A DNA stretch of 64,000 bases from Micromonospora musae. Lineage in GTDB: Bacteria > Actinomycetota > Actinomycetes > Mycobacteriales > Micromonosporaceae. The stretch's first letter is position 1, and each line of letters begins with the position of its first letter. Below the pieces are notes generated by a model, which saw nothing but the letters and a program-made list of their open reading frames with translations, was not told the origin of the DNA and ran no database searches. This document shows positions 18,652-27,080 of the stretch, piece after piece. Location of the stretch: contig NZ_RAZT01000007.1 of the NCBI RefSeq assembly GCF_003626635.1, forward strand, positions 248,001 to 312,000, written 5' to 3'. Position numbers and translations under genes: made by a program.

Positions 18652-19950
18652 GTGACCACCGTCGCGTTGAAGGATGTCACCAAGGTCTTCCGGGACGGCA
18701 CCGTGGCCGTCGACAGCGTCAACCTCGACGTCAGCGACGGCGAGTTCATGGTGCTGCTCGGCCCGTCCGGGTGCGGAAAGTCGACGGTGCTGCGGATGGT
18801 CGCCGGCCTGGAGGACCCGACCCGGGGCGCGGTCATGCTCGGTGGCGAGCTGGCCAACGACCTGTCGCCGCGCGAGCGGGGCGTCGCCATGGTCTTCCAG
18901 GACTTCGCGCTCTACCCGCACATGACGGTCGGCGACAACATCTCCTTCCCGCTGCGGCTCGCCGGGATGGAGCCGGGCGCGCGTGGTGAGCGCGTCACCG
19001 ACGTGGCGGGCGCGCTCGGCATCGGCGACGTGCTCGGTCGCCGGCCCGGCCAGCTCTCCGGCGGGCAGCGGCAGCGGGTCGCCATGGGCCGGGCGATCGT
19101 CCGCCGGCCCCGGCTGTTCCTCATGGACGAGCCGTTGTCCAACCTCGACAGCGGGCTGCGCGCCGAACTGCGCGCCGAGATCTCCGGCCTCACCCGTGAG
19201 CTGGGCGTGACCACCGTCTACGTCACGCACGACCAGGCCGAGGCGCTCACGATGGCCGACCGGGTCGCGATCATGCGCCGCGGCGTGCTCCAGGACGTCG
19301 GCACGCCCACCCAGGTCTACGGCCGGCCGGCGACGCTCTACGTGGCCGCGTTCCTGGGCAGCCCGCGGATGAACCTGCTGGAGGCGTCGGTCTACGTCCA
19401 CCTCGACCGCTACGTCACCCTCACCCTCGGCGAGCAGGCGCTCTACCTGCCCTGGGACGACATCCGCAGCCGGGCGGTGGCGCACTACCACGGTGAGCGG
19501 ATCGTGGTCGGGATGCGGGCCGAGGCGCTCACCCCGGTCGGCCCGGACGACCCGGGCGACCTGCTGCACGGCCGGATCCGCTACCTGGAGCACCACGGGC
19601 ACGAGTCGCTGGCCTACCTCGACATCGGGGCCACCGCGATCGTGGTGGACGAGATGGGCAGCCGGGGCGAGCCTGCGGACCCCGGTCAGCGCGGGCGGCG
19701 TCGCTTCGGGCAGGTGGTCCAGCGGCTCGCCGGCAAGTCGGCCGAGGCGCCGGAGCGGGCCGAGGGCCGGGCCCGGTCGAGTGTGCTGCCCGACGCCGGC
19801 GCGCACGCCCGGCGCGCCGCCGATCTCGCGGTACGCCTCGCGCCGTACCCGGCGGCCGCGGCCGGTCACTCGCTCTCGGTGCGGGTACGGATGGACGCCC
19901 TGCACTTCTTCGACGAGCGGGGCGACCGGATCGACGTGGGCTGGCGTTAG
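18652..19950 (+). CDS. ABC transporter ATPase, MalK/UgpC type
   Basis: A 432-residue ATPase of the sugar-importer class: Walker A GPSGCGKST, Q-loop MVFQDFALYPHMTV, signature LSGGQRQRVAMGRA, Walker B LFLMDEPLSNLD and H-loop VTHDQAEAL, then a C-terminal MalK-like regulatory (TOBE/OB) region. Within that region, residues of about 345-405 are an Arg/Ala-rich insertion (around QRGRRRFGQVVQRLAGKSAE) that breaks the usual OB fold. No permease or binding-protein gene adjoins it, so it may energise several transporters, as MsiK does. GTG 18652 follows GGGAGG, and a hairpin terminator abuts the stop. Confidence 0.85.
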   Translation: MTTVALKDVTKVFRDGTVAVDSVNLDVSDGEFMVLLGPSGCGKSTVLRMVAGLEDPTRGAVMLGGELANDLSPRERGVAMVFQDFALYPHMTVGDNISFPLRLAGMEPGARGERVTDVAGALGIGDVLGRRPGQLSGGQRQRVAMGRAIVRRPRLFLMDEPLSNLDSGLRAELRAEISGLTRELGVTTVYVTHDQAEALTMADRVAIMRRGVLQDVGTPTQVYGRPATLYVAAFLGSPRMNLLEASVYVHLDRYVTLTLGEQALYLPWDDIRSRAVAHYHGERIVVGMRAEALTPVGPDDPGDLLHGRIRYLEHHGHESLAYLDIGATAIVVDEMGSRGEPADPGQRGRRRFGQVVQRLAGKSAEAPERAEGRARSSVLPDAGAHARRAADLAVRLAPYPAAAAGHSLSVRVRMDALHFFDERGDRIDVGWR

Positions 19951-19977
19951 AGACCATCGGGTTTCCCGACGGTCTCT
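19949..19977 (+). terminator. Terminator after the MalK-type ATPase gene
   Basis: GAGACC-A-TCGGG (19950-19961) pairs with CCCGA-C-GGTCTC (19965-19976) around TTT, with one mismatch. It starts at the stop codon. Confidence 0.75.
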
Positions 19978-19989
19978 TGGCCGGAACGC

Positions 19990-20328
19990 TCAGCGGGGGA
20001 GGTCCACGATCGGCCGCCGGTACGGGCCCCAGGCGACGAACCGGGTGAAGAGGTCGCCGGGGCTCGGGCCGTGGTCGGGGTCGAGTCGGTAGAGGTCCTG
20101 GGCCGCCTCGTAGAGCAGCCCGCAGAGGTAGATCGAGAGCGCGACCTGGTCGGCCGCGTACTCCGCCTTGAGCAGCAGCCGCGCGTCGGCGCACGGCCAG
20201 GGCCGGCCGCACGCTCCGCAGCACCACATCGGGCGCAGCGGAAGGTGCGGCTTCGCGTACGACGGGTACGGCCTGGGCCGCTCGGCGGCCGGTCCCTCCT
20301 GCGGCTGCGGTAGCCGGTGACCTGTCAC
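19990..20328 (-). CDS. Small zinc-ribbon-like protein next to an XRE/DUF397 pair
   Basis: A 112-residue conserved actinomycete protein of unknown function. After a Pro-rich N-terminus it has closely spaced cysteines (WCCGACGRPWPC near residues 35-46), which look like a metal-binding knuckle, then a helical segment and RFVAWGPYRRP. It is divergent from the XRE regulator gene; homologues are commonly found beside such regulator/DUF397 pairs. Database names such as flavin reductase exist for homologues but are not supported by anything visible here. Confidence 0.75.
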   Translation of the reverse strand: MTGHRLPQPQEGPAAERPRPYPSYAKPHLPLRPMWCCGACGRPWPCADARLLLKAEYAADQVALSIYLCGLLYEAAQDLYRLDPDHGPSPGDLFTRFVAWGPYRRPIVDLPR

Positions 20329-20543
20329 GTCCGCCTCCTCTCGCCGCGGCTGCCCCGCGGATCGTGGTCGGGTGGGGCCGTCCCGGCCCGGGGGAGGCGG
20401 GACGGCCCCGGCGACCCGTTCTCGCTGGACAGGGACGGGCCGCTGGGTGACAGTCTGCTGATGGCGGCACTACGGTCGGAAGTGGAACGCGCCGTACGGC
20501 GCCGCCGTGCAGTTCGCCGTCACCCGTGTGCAGAGGTGTGCAG

Positions 20544-21344
20544 ATGAGCCGGATGCCGATGCTGGAGCTGTTCGCCGGGGAGTTGCGCCGCCTTCGGGTG
20601 GCCGCCGGGCTCTCTCAGGAGGCGCTCGGCGAGCGCCTCAGCTACTCCGCCTCGCTGGTGGCCGCGGTCGAGCAGTGTCGCCGCCCGCCCCGGGAGGAGT
20701 TCGCCCGGCGCTGCGACGAGGTGCTCTCGGGCGGCGGGCTGCTGGCGCGGATCCGGGAGACGCTGGTCCGCGAGAGCCTGATGCCGTGGTTCCGCGAGTG
20801 GGTGACGATCGAGCAGGAGGCGGCCGCGCTGCGCAGCTTCGAACCGCTGGTCGTGCCCGGTCTCCTCCAGACCGAGGCGTACGCGCGAACCCTCTACGAG
20901 GGGGCCGGTCAGTTCGTCGGCGACGAAGTGGAGCAGCAGGTCGCCGCCCGGCTGGCCCGGCAGACGGTGCTCACCCGCCCGGCCCCGCCGCAGCTGGTTG
21001 TGGTGCTCGACTACACGGTGCTGGAGCGCCCGGTCGGCGGGCCGAAGGTGATGCGCGAGCAGCTGCGGCACCTGCTGGAGGTGGGTGGCCGGCCGAAGGT
21101 CCATCTGCACCTGGTGCCGCGCAGCACCGGCGCCTACCCCGGCCTGAACGGGGCATTCGTGCTCGCCACGCCGCCCGAGGGCGATGACATCGCGTACCTG
21201 GACAACCAGTTGCACGGCACGATCGTCGAGCGGAGCGCGGACGTACACTCCCTGCGGCAGACCTGGGAGTCCGTGCGGGCCGAGGCGACGCCCCACGGGG
21301 CCACCCTGAAGCTGATTTCGGAGGCGGCGGAGACATGGACCTGA
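20544..21344 (+). CDS. XRE-family regulator with DUF5753 domain (Scr1 type)
   Basis: A 266-residue protein: an N-terminal helix-turn-helix (ELRRLRVAAGLSQEALGERL, residues 10-60) followed by the DUF5753 domain (SFEPLVVPGLLQTEAYAR, VLDYTVLERPVGG, YLDNQLHGTIVE). Family members such as Streptomyces Scr1 pair with a small DUF397 partner. They can behave like a toxin-antitoxin or a developmental switch. ATG 20544 is preceded by AGAGG at seven bases. The DUF397 gene overlaps its end by ten bases, so the two are translationally coupled. Confidence 0.88.
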   Translation: MSRMPMLELFAGELRRLRVAAGLSQEALGERLSYSASLVAAVEQCRRPPREEFARRCDEVLSGGGLLARIRETLVRESLMPWFREWVTIEQEAAALRSFEPLVVPGLLQTEAYARTLYEGAGQFVGDEVEQQVAARLARQTVLTRPAPPQLVVVLDYTVLERPVGGPKVMREQLRHLLEVGGRPKVHLHLVPRSTGAYPGLNGAFVLATPPEGDDIAYLDNQLHGTIVERSADVHSLRQTWESVRAEATPHGATLKLISEAAETWT

Positions 21345-21523
21345 CCGGCGCGACCTGGCGCACGAGCACCCGCAGCAGCGGCAACGGCGGCAACTGCGTG
21401 GAGGTGGCCGACAACCTGCCGGGCGTCGTCGCCGTGCGGGACAGCAAGGACCGGCAGGGCTCCGTGCTCGCCTTCGACCCGCGGGCCTGGGCTGCGTTCG
21501 TGCGCTTCACCAAGGCCCGCTGA
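21335..21523 (+). CDS. DUF397 small protein, partner of the XRE regulator
   Basis: A 62-residue DUF397 protein with the family pattern WRTSTRSSGNGGNCVEVA, VAVRDSKDRQGSVLAF and a C-terminal AWAAFVRFTK. DUF397 proteins (Scr2-like) bind the neighbouring XRE/DUF5753 regulator and modulate it. It overlaps the regulator gene by ten bases, the usual arrangement. Confidence 0.9.
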   Translation: MDLTGATWRTSTRSSGNGGNCVEVADNLPGVVAVRDSKDRQGSVLAFDPRAWAAFVRFTKAR

Positions 21524-21611
21524 GCGCTCCGCGCCGAGGGGGCCGTCGCCTCCCCCGCCGGCAGCAGACCGGGCGCTGATCCGGGCCTAGCGAGATCGGG
21601 TTACCCAGGAG

Positions 21612-21617
21612 TAGCGT
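21612..21617 (+). promoter_or_regulatory. -10 element (TAGCGT) of a leaderless promoter
   Basis: TAGCGT ends six bases before ATG 21624, and no ribosome site is present. Confidence 0.5.
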
Positions 21618-21623
21618 TCCGTC

Positions 21624-22088
21624 ATGTCCATCGACTCACGCCAGGTGGCGGCCCGGATGACCGAGGCCGTGCCGTTCGCCCGTACGCTCGGCTTCGAGTT
21701 CGTCGAGATCGCCCCCGAGGCCGAGGGCGGCGTCCGCGCGGTCCTCCGGTTGCCCGACACGCCGGACACGCACAACCACGTCGGCGGTCCGCACGCCGGG
21801 GCCGTCTTCACCCTCGGCGAGACCGCCTCCGGCGCGGTCGTGCTGGCCGCCTTCGGGCAGCTGCTCGACCGGGTGGTGCCGCTGGCCGTACGCGCGGACA
21901 TCGCCTACCGCAAGTTGGCCCTCGGGCCGGTGCGCGCCACCGCCCGGCTGGGACGCCCGCCCGCCGAGGTGATCGCGGAGCTGGAGTCCGGGCGGCGACC
22001 GGAGTTCCCGGTGCGGATCGAGATCACCACCGACGACGGCACGCCGACGTCGGAGATGACGGTGATCTGGACGCTCCGCTCGCAGTGA
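21624..22088 (+). CDS. Hotdog-fold thioesterase-like protein (DUF4442/PaaI type)
   Basis: A 154-residue hotdog-fold protein. HNHVGGPHAGAVFTLGETASG contains the conserved helix with an N-terminal His/Gly cluster expected to hold acyl-CoA. The rest (YRKLALGPVRATARLGRP, PVRIEITTDDGTPTSEMTVIW) forms the sheet. Such proteins hydrolyse acyl-CoA thioesters in the cytosol; the substrate is unknown. It is a single-gene unit with its own leaderless-type promoter. Confidence 0.8.
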   Translation: MSIDSRQVAARMTEAVPFARTLGFEFVEIAPEAEGGVRAVLRLPDTPDTHNHVGGPHAGAVFTLGETASGAVVLAAFGQLLDRVVPLAVRADIAYRKLALGPVRATARLGRPPAEVIAELESGRRPEFPVRIEITTDDGTPTSEMTVIWTLRSQ

Positions 22089-22159
22089 CCCGGCGGGCGC
22101 GAACCGCCCGAAGCCGATCTCGACCCCCCGAAACGGGTTTGCCGGCCGGTTCCGGTGGT

Positions 22160-22165
22160 TAGATT
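22160..22165 (+). promoter_or_regulatory. -10 element (TAGATT) of a leaderless promoter
   Basis: TAGATT ends six bases before GTG 22172, and no ribosome site is present. It would drive the beta-phosphoglucomutase/GH65 pair. Confidence 0.55.
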
Positions 22166-22171
22166 CGGAGC

Positions 22172-22924
22172 GTGCTGGGCCTGCCTGCTGACGTGACCGC
22201 CTGCCTATTCGATCTTGACGGTGTGCTGACGCAGACCGCCCGGGTGCACAACGCGGCCTGGACCGAGACGTTCGACGAGTTCCTGCGCCAGCGCGCCGCC
22301 GCCACCGGGGAGCCGTACCGACCCTTCGACCCCGGGCCGGACTACAACCGTTACGTCGACGGGCGCCCCCGGGCCGACGGCGTACGGACCTTCCTGGCCT
22401 CCCGCGGGATCGTGCTCCCCGAGGGCAGCCCGGATGATCCGCCCGAGGCGGCGACGGTGAACGGGATCGGCAACCGGAAGAACGTCCTGCTCCTGAAGGA
22501 GCTGCGTACCCGCGGCGTCGACGTCTACCCCGGCTCGGTGACGTACCTCAAGGCGGCGGCCGCCGCCGGGCTGCGGCGGGCCGTGGTCACGGCGAGCGCC
22601 AACGGCCGCGAGGTGGTCGCCGCCGCCGGCCTGGAACCGCTGATCGAGGAACGGGTCGACGGACTGGTCGCCCGCGCCCAGGGCCTGCGCGGCAAACCGG
22701 AGCCGGACACCTTCCTCGCCGGGGCGCGGATGCTCGGCGTCGACCCGTCCCGGGCGGCCGTCTTCGAGGACGCGCTCGCCGGCGTGGCCGCCGGCCGCGC
22801 CGGTGGCTTCGGCTACGTGGTGGGGGTCGACCGGGTGGGCCAGGCGGACGAGCTACGGGCGCACGGGGCCGACGTCGTGGTCCGCGACCTCTCCGAGCTG
22901 CTCGACGAAGGGCGCGGCGCATGA
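22172..22924 (+). CDS. Beta-phosphoglucomutase-like HAD phosphatase
   Basis: A 250-residue HAD-superfamily protein with nucleophile Asp14 and acid/base Asp16 in [10 protein letters not shown], a helical cap ([17 protein letters not shown]), [27 protein letters not shown] and [12 protein letters not shown]. This is the beta-phosphoglucomutase subgroup, which converts beta-glucose 1-phosphate to glucose 6-phosphate. Its stop overlaps the start of the GH65 gene by four bases (ATGA). The phosphorylase product is thus handed directly to this enzyme. Confidence 0.88.
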   Translation: MLGLPADVTACLFDLDGVLTQTARVHNAAWTETFDEFLRQRAAATGEPYRPFDPGPDYNRYVDGRPRADGVRTFLASRGIVLPEGSPDDPPEAATVNGIGNRKNVLLLKELRTRGVDVYPGSVTYLKAAAAAGLRRAVVTASANGREVVAAAGLEPLIEERVDGLVARAQGLRGKPEPDTFLAGARMLGVDPSRAAVFEDALAGVAAGRAGGFGYVVGVDRVGQADELRAHGADVVVRDLSELLDEGRGA

Positions 22925-25293
22925 TCAGGGAACGGGCCTATCCGGTCGACCCGTGGCACGTCCGGGAGATCCGGCTGGACATGGACGTGCTGGCCCAGTC
23001 CGAGTCGGTCTTCGCGCTCTCCAACGGGCACATCGGCCTGCGCGGCAACCTGGACGAGGGCGAGCCGCACGGACTGCCCGGCACGTACCTGAACTCCTTC
23101 TACGAGCTGCGCCCGTTGCCGTACGCCGAGGCCGGATACGGCTTCCCCGAGTCCGGCCAGACCATCGTCAACGTCACCAACGGCAAGCTGATCCGGCTGC
23201 TCGTCGACGACGAGCCGCTCGACGTCCGCTACGGCGAGCTGCTCTCCCACGAACGCATCCTCGACATGCGCGCCGGCACCCTGCACCGGGAGGTGCACTG
23301 GCGCTCGCCGGCCGGCCGCGAGGTCAAGGTGCGCACCACCCGGGTGGTCTCGTTCACCCAGCGGTCGGTGGCCGCGATCAACTACGAGGTGGAGGCGATC
23401 GACGCCCCGCTGCGGCTGATCGTCCAGTCGGAGCTGGTCGCCAACGAGACGTTGCCGGCGCAGAGCCGCGACCCGCGCGTCGCGGCGGTACTCGAATCGC
23501 CGTTGCAGGCCGAGGAGGAGCTGACCACCGACGACGGCGGGCTGCTCCTGCACCGCACCAAGGTCTCCGGGCTGCGGGTCGCCGCCGCCATGGACCACGA
23601 GGTGTACGGGCCCGACCGCACCACCATCGAGTCCGAAGGGTACGAGGACTGGGTCCGCACCACGATCGGCTGCGTGCTCCAGCCCGGCGAGAAGCTGCGG
23701 GTGGTCAAGTACCTGGCGTACGGCTGGTCCAGCCGCCGGTCGTTGCCGGCGCTGCGCGACCAGGTCGGCGCGGCGCTCGCCGCCGCCCGGCTCGACGGCT
23801 GGGACGGCCTCTGCCGCGAGCAGCGGACCTACCTCGACGAGTTCTGGGACGCCTCGGACGTGCGGGTCGAGGGCGACCCGGAGGTCCAGCAGGCGGTCCG
23901 TTTCGGCCTCTTCCATGTGCTCCAGGCCGGTGCTCGGGCCGAGCGCAGACCGATCTCGGCGAAGGGGCTGACCGGCCCCGGATACGACGGGCACGCCTTC
24001 TGGGACACCGAGATGTTCGTCCTGCCGGTGCTCACGTACACCCAGCCGAACGCGGTCCGCGATGCGCTGCACTGGCGGCACGCAACCCTCGACTCGGCCC
24101 GGGAGCGGGCCCAGACGTTGAACCTGAAGGGCGCGGCCTTCCCCTGGCGGACCATCGAAGGCCCCGAGTCCTCCGGCTACTGGCCGGCGGGCACCGCCGG
24201 GTTCCACATCGCCGCCGATATCGCCGACGCGCTGCGCCGGTACGTGCTGGTCACCGGGGACGACCAGTTGGAGCGCGAGATCGGCCTGGAGCTGCTGGTG
24301 GAGACCGCCCGCCTGTGGCGTTCGCTCGGCCACCACGACCGGCACGGCAAGTTCCACATCGACGGGGTGACCGGGCCGGACGAGTACACGGCGGTCAAGA
24401 ACGACAACGTCTACACCAACCTGATGGCGCAGCGGAACCTGCTCGCCGCCGCCGAGGCGGTGAACCGCTACCGGGACGAGGCGCTGCGCCTCGGCGTCAC
24501 CGACGAGGAGGCGGCGGGCTGGCGGGACGCGGCGACCGACATGCACCTGCCGTACGACGACGACGTCGACGTGCACCAGCAGGTGGAGGGCTTCACCCGG
24601 CTCCAGGAGTGGGACTTCGTGCACACCCCGGCGGAGAAGTACCCGCTGCTGCTGCATTACCCCTACTTCGACCTGTACCGCAAGCAGGTCGTCAAGCAGG
24701 CGGACCTGGTGCTCGCCATGCACTGGCGGGGCGACGCGTTCACCCCGGAGCAGAAGCTGCGCAATTTCCTCTACTACGAGCGGCGCACGGTGCGGGACTC
24801 GTCCCTCTCGGCCTGCACCCAGGCGGTGCTCGCCGCCGAGGTCGGCCACCCGGAGCTGGCCCACAGCTACCTGCGCGAGGCCGCGCTGATGGACCTGCAC
24901 GACCTGAACGAGAACACCCGCGACGGCGTGCACATGGCCTCGCTCGCGGGCGCCTGGATCGCCCTGGTGGCCGGGTTCGGTGGGCTACGCGACCACGACG
25001 GCACACTCTCCTTCGCGCCCCGGCTCTCCAGCGGGCTGAACCGGCTGGAGTTCTCGCTGCTGTGGCGGGGCCGGCGGCTGCGGGTGGACGTCCGGCAGCA
25101 CCAGACCACGTACGCGCTGCGGCACGCCGACCCGGACGACGTGATCGAGCTGCGCCACCACGGTGAGACGATCCGGGTCACCTGCGACGAGCCGGTGACC
25201 GTGCCGGTCCCCTCGGCGCATCCCGCTGGACCGGCCCCGGAACACCCACCCGGGCGGTCGCCGCTGCTCCGGCTGCCGGAGCGGGAGCGCTGA
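22921..25293 (+). CDS. Glycoside hydrolase family 65 disaccharide phosphorylase
   Basis: A 790-residue GH65 protein: N-terminal beta-sandwich, (alpha/alpha)6 catalytic barrel and a short C-terminal sheet. The general acid is Glu488 in [15 protein letters not shown], and the phosphate/sugar-site segment [11 protein letters not shown] is present. GH65 enzymes phosphorolyse maltose, trehalose, kojibiose or nigerose to glucose plus beta-glucose 1-phosphate. The adjacent beta-phosphoglucomutase supports an inverting phosphorylase, but the exact disaccharide cannot be told. It starts at ATG 22921 inside the upstream stop and ends at a hairpin terminator. No dedicated sugar transporter is adjacent. 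Confidence 0.9.
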   Translation: MIRERAYPVDPWHVREIRLDMDVLAQSESVFALSNGHIGLRGNLDEGEPHGLPGTYLNSFYELRPLPYAEAGYGFPESGQTIVNVTNGKLIRLLVDDEPLDVRYGELLSHERILDMRAGTLHREVHWRSPAGREVKVRTTRVVSFTQRSVAAINYEVEAIDAPLRLIVQSELVANETLPAQSRDPRVAAVLESPLQAEEELTTDDGGLLLHRTKVSGLRVAAAMDHEVYGPDRTTIESEGYEDWVRTTIGCVLQPGEKLRVVKYLAYGWSSRRSLPALRDQVGAALAAARLDGWDGLCREQRTYLDEFWDASDVRVEGDPEVQQAVRFGLFHVLQAGARAERRPISAKGLTGPGYDGHAFWDTEMFVLPVLTYTQPNAVRDALHWRHATLDSARERAQTLNLKGAAFPWRTIEGPESSGYWPAGTAGFHIAADIADALRRYVLVTGDDQLEREIGLELLVETARLWRSLGHHDRHGKFHIDGVTGPDEYTAVKNDNVYTNLMAQRNLLAAAEAVNRYRDEALRLGVTDEEAAGWRDAATDMHLPYDDDVDVHQQVEGFTRLQEWDFVHTPAEKYPLLLHYPYFDLYRKQVVKQADLVLAMHWRGDAFTPEQKLRNFLYYERRTVRDSSLSACTQAVLAAEVGHPELAHSYLREAALMDLHDLNENTRDGVHMASLAGAWIALVAGFGGLRDHDGTLSFAPRLSSGLNRLEFSLLWRGRRLRVDVRQHQTTYALRHADPDDVIELRHHGETIRVTCDEPVTVPVPSAHPAGPAPEHPPGRSPLLRLPERER

Positions 25294-25297
25294 CGCG

Positions 25298-25329
25298 CGG
25301 TCGGGGCGGGACGACGCCCACCCCGACCG
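25298..25329 (+). terminator. Terminator after the GH65 gene
   Basis: CGGTCGGGG (25298-25306) pairs with CCCCGACCG (25321-25329), with further GGG/CCC pairing inside, five bases after the stop codon. Confidence 0.75.
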
Positions 25330-25337
25330 TCGGGTTC

Positions 25338-25502
25338 AGAGGGTGTTTGAGGAGGCTCGCCCGTAGCGAGCCGGTTGCCAGGCGGCGTTCGGCAAGGCGG
25401 AGGTTCGCCCGGATACCGGTGTTGTATCCGGGCGAACCGACAACGCGGCCGGGCGTCGTCTGTGGCCGGCGCAGTAGGGCACGGCCTTCTCAAACACCCT
25501 CT
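25338..25502. mobile_element. MITE-like element, 165 bp, with 19-bp terminal inverted repeats
   Basis: The terminal repeats at 25338-25356 and 25484-25502 match at 18 of 19 positions (AGAGGGTGTTTGAG start). Inside lies a second, perfect 15-bp palindrome (25402-25416 with 25424-25438). There is no coding capacity. The structure fits a non-autonomous element derived from an IS; no clear target duplication is visible and the parent IS is not in the window. Confidence 0.65.
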
Positions 25503-25506
25503 CGGG

Positions 25507-25707
25507 TCAGAAACGGTCACCCGTGGAGGGGCGGCCCCCCGCGTCCCGCGGTGCCATCGTCCGGGGATCGTCGGCCGTACGCGCGTGGGCGGCATCGTCC
25601 GCCCAGTCCTTGTTGCGTTCGGCCGACCGTAGCCGGTTCTCCTCCTCCGCCCTCTGCTTGTGCCGGGACGCCTGTTGCTGCCGGGACGTCTGCCGCTGCT
25701 GGGCCAT
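25507..25707 (-). CDS. Small charged actinomycete protein of unknown function
   Basis: A 66-residue, highly charged Gln/Arg/Asp-rich protein (MAQQRQTSRQQQASRHKQRA, then ENRLRSAERNKDWADDA) with no membrane segment. It is probably helical and then disordered. ATG 25707 has GAGGAT nearby as a ribosome site. Its stop codon is four bases from the MITE-like element, so the element sits at its 3' end. No function is recognised. Confidence 0.6.
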   Translation of the reverse strand: MAQQRQTSRQQQASRHKQRAEEENRLRSAERNKDWADDAAHARTADDPRTMAPRDAGGRPSTGDRF

Positions 25708-25804
25708 GGTGATCCTCGCGATCCGTCGGGGCGCGGCTGCGCCGACACGGTCTGCGGTCGATACGTCGGCTACCCGGCGCACCCGTCGGCAAACGCCGGC
25801 CGGC

Positions 25805-25968
25805 CCGTCCGGCGGTGCCACCGTCGTTGGTGCACGGCGCAGGCCCCCGTCCGGCGGTGCCACCGTCGTGGTGCGCGGTGCGGGGCGGCACCGCCCCGTC
25901 CGGCAGTGCCCCCCCGTCGTGGTGCGCGGTGTCGCCCCCGGCACGGCTCGTCGTGGTGCGCGGTGTGC
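25805..25968. repeat. Imperfect direct repeats, about 42-50 bp period
   Basis: A unit beginning CCGTCCGGCGGTGCCACCG and continuing CGTGGTGCGCGGTG recurs at about 25805, 25847 and 25895, with a partial fourth at 25945. It occupies most of the 340-base gene-free stretch 25708-26047. No gene is supported there. Confidence 0.7.
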
Positions 25969-26047
25969 GGCGGCACGCTTGCCCTCCGGCGGGCGGGGTA
26001 AGACGTTCCCCGCCCGGTGCAGAGACCGGCGGGTGGAGGTCATTGGC

Positions 26048-26701
26048 ATGGACGTGCGCAGCAGTGAGGTGACGATCCCGGTCGGCGACGCCCAACTCGT
26101 GGCCGACGTGATCCTCCCGAGCGAACCGGTCGGAGTCGTGCTCTTCGCCCACGGCAGCGGCAGCTCCCGGCACAGCCCCCGAAACACGGCGGTGGCCCGC
26201 GTACTGCAGCAACGGGCGCTCGGCACGGTGCTGGTCGACCTGCTCACGCCGGCCGAGGACGCGGTGGACGCCCGCACCGCCGAGCTCCGCTTCAACATCG
26301 AGCTGCTCGCCGACCGGCTCTCCGCGATCGTCGACTGGCTGGGCGGCGAGCAGTGGACGCGCGGGCTGCCGATCGGGCTCTTCGGCGCCAGCACGGGCGC
26401 CGGGGCGGCGCTGGTCAGCGCGGCGGCCCGGCCCGCGCAGGTGGGCGCGGTGGTCTCCCGGGGCGGCCGGCCGGATCTGGCCCACTCCGCGCTGTCCGGC
26501 GTACGCGCCCCGACGCTCCTGCTCGTCGGCGGCCTCGACGACGAGGTGATCACCCTGAACGAGCAGGCGCGCGCCATGCTCACCGGGACTGTCGAACTGC
26601 GCATCGTGCCCGGCGCCACCCACCTCTTCGAGGAGCCCGGCACCCTCGACCAGGTCACCGAGGCGGCCGCCGACTGGTTCAGCACGCACCTCGCCCGTTG
26701 A
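26048..26701 (+). CDS. Alpha/beta hydrolase (dienelactone hydrolase-like)
   Basis: A 217-residue alpha/beta hydrolase. LFAHGSGSSRHSPRN supplies the oxyanion region, GASTGAGAAL the nucleophile Ser, LLVGGLDDEVI the Asp and PGATHLFEEPGTL the His. Related actinobacterial domains are often fused to a phosphoribosyltransferase domain; here it stands alone. ATG 26048 has GGAGG eight bases upstream. The substrate is unknown. Confidence 0.85.
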   Translation: MDVRSSEVTIPVGDAQLVADVILPSEPVGVVLFAHGSGSSRHSPRNTAVARVLQQRALGTVLVDLLTPAEDAVDARTAELRFNIELLADRLSAIVDWLGGEQWTRGLPIGLFGASTGAGAALVSAAARPAQVGAVVSRGGRPDLAHSALSGVRAPTLLLVGGLDDEVITLNEQARAMLTGTVELRIVPGATHLFEEPGTLDQVTEAAADWFSTHLAR

Positions 26702-26769
26702 CCCTCCCCGTTTGCCCCCCGGCCTCCGGGGAAGGCATCAGGTTCGATGCTCGGACCGGGGAGGTAGCC

Positions 26770-26952
26770 ATGGGTGAGTTCATGAACAAGGCCAAGGACT
26801 TCGCGAAGAAGCACGACAAGCAGGTCGACCAGGCGCTCGAGAAGGGCGGCCAGATGGCCGACAAGCGCACCGGCGGCAAGTACGCCGACAAGATCGACAA
26901 GGGCGTCGACCGGGCGCAGGCGCGTACCGGCGAGGGTGACCAGGTGCGTTGA
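26770..26952 (+). CDS. MT0933-family small protein (putative antitoxin)
   Basis: A 60-residue Lys/Asp-rich helical protein (MNKAKDFAKKHDKQVDQALE, GGKYADKIDKGVDRAQ) of the family named after M. tuberculosis MT0933/Rv0909, which is annotated as an antitoxin. ATG 26770 follows GGGGAGG. No toxin gene of the MT0934/Rv0910 type is adjacent, so an antitoxin role is doubtful here; a stress-related structural role is equally possible. Confidence 0.8.
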   Translation: MGEFMNKAKDFAKKHDKQVDQALEKGGQMADKRTGGKYADKIDKGVDRAQARTGEGDQVR

Positions 26953-27080
26953 CCGGAACAGCGTTCACCGGGCGGCCGGGTACCGGCCGCCCGGAACGTC
27001 CCCGGCCCGTCGCCCGACGTCCGCCCCGCAGAGCCGCCGCGCCGGACGATTCACCCGTCCCGGGTGGGGTAACTACCGTC

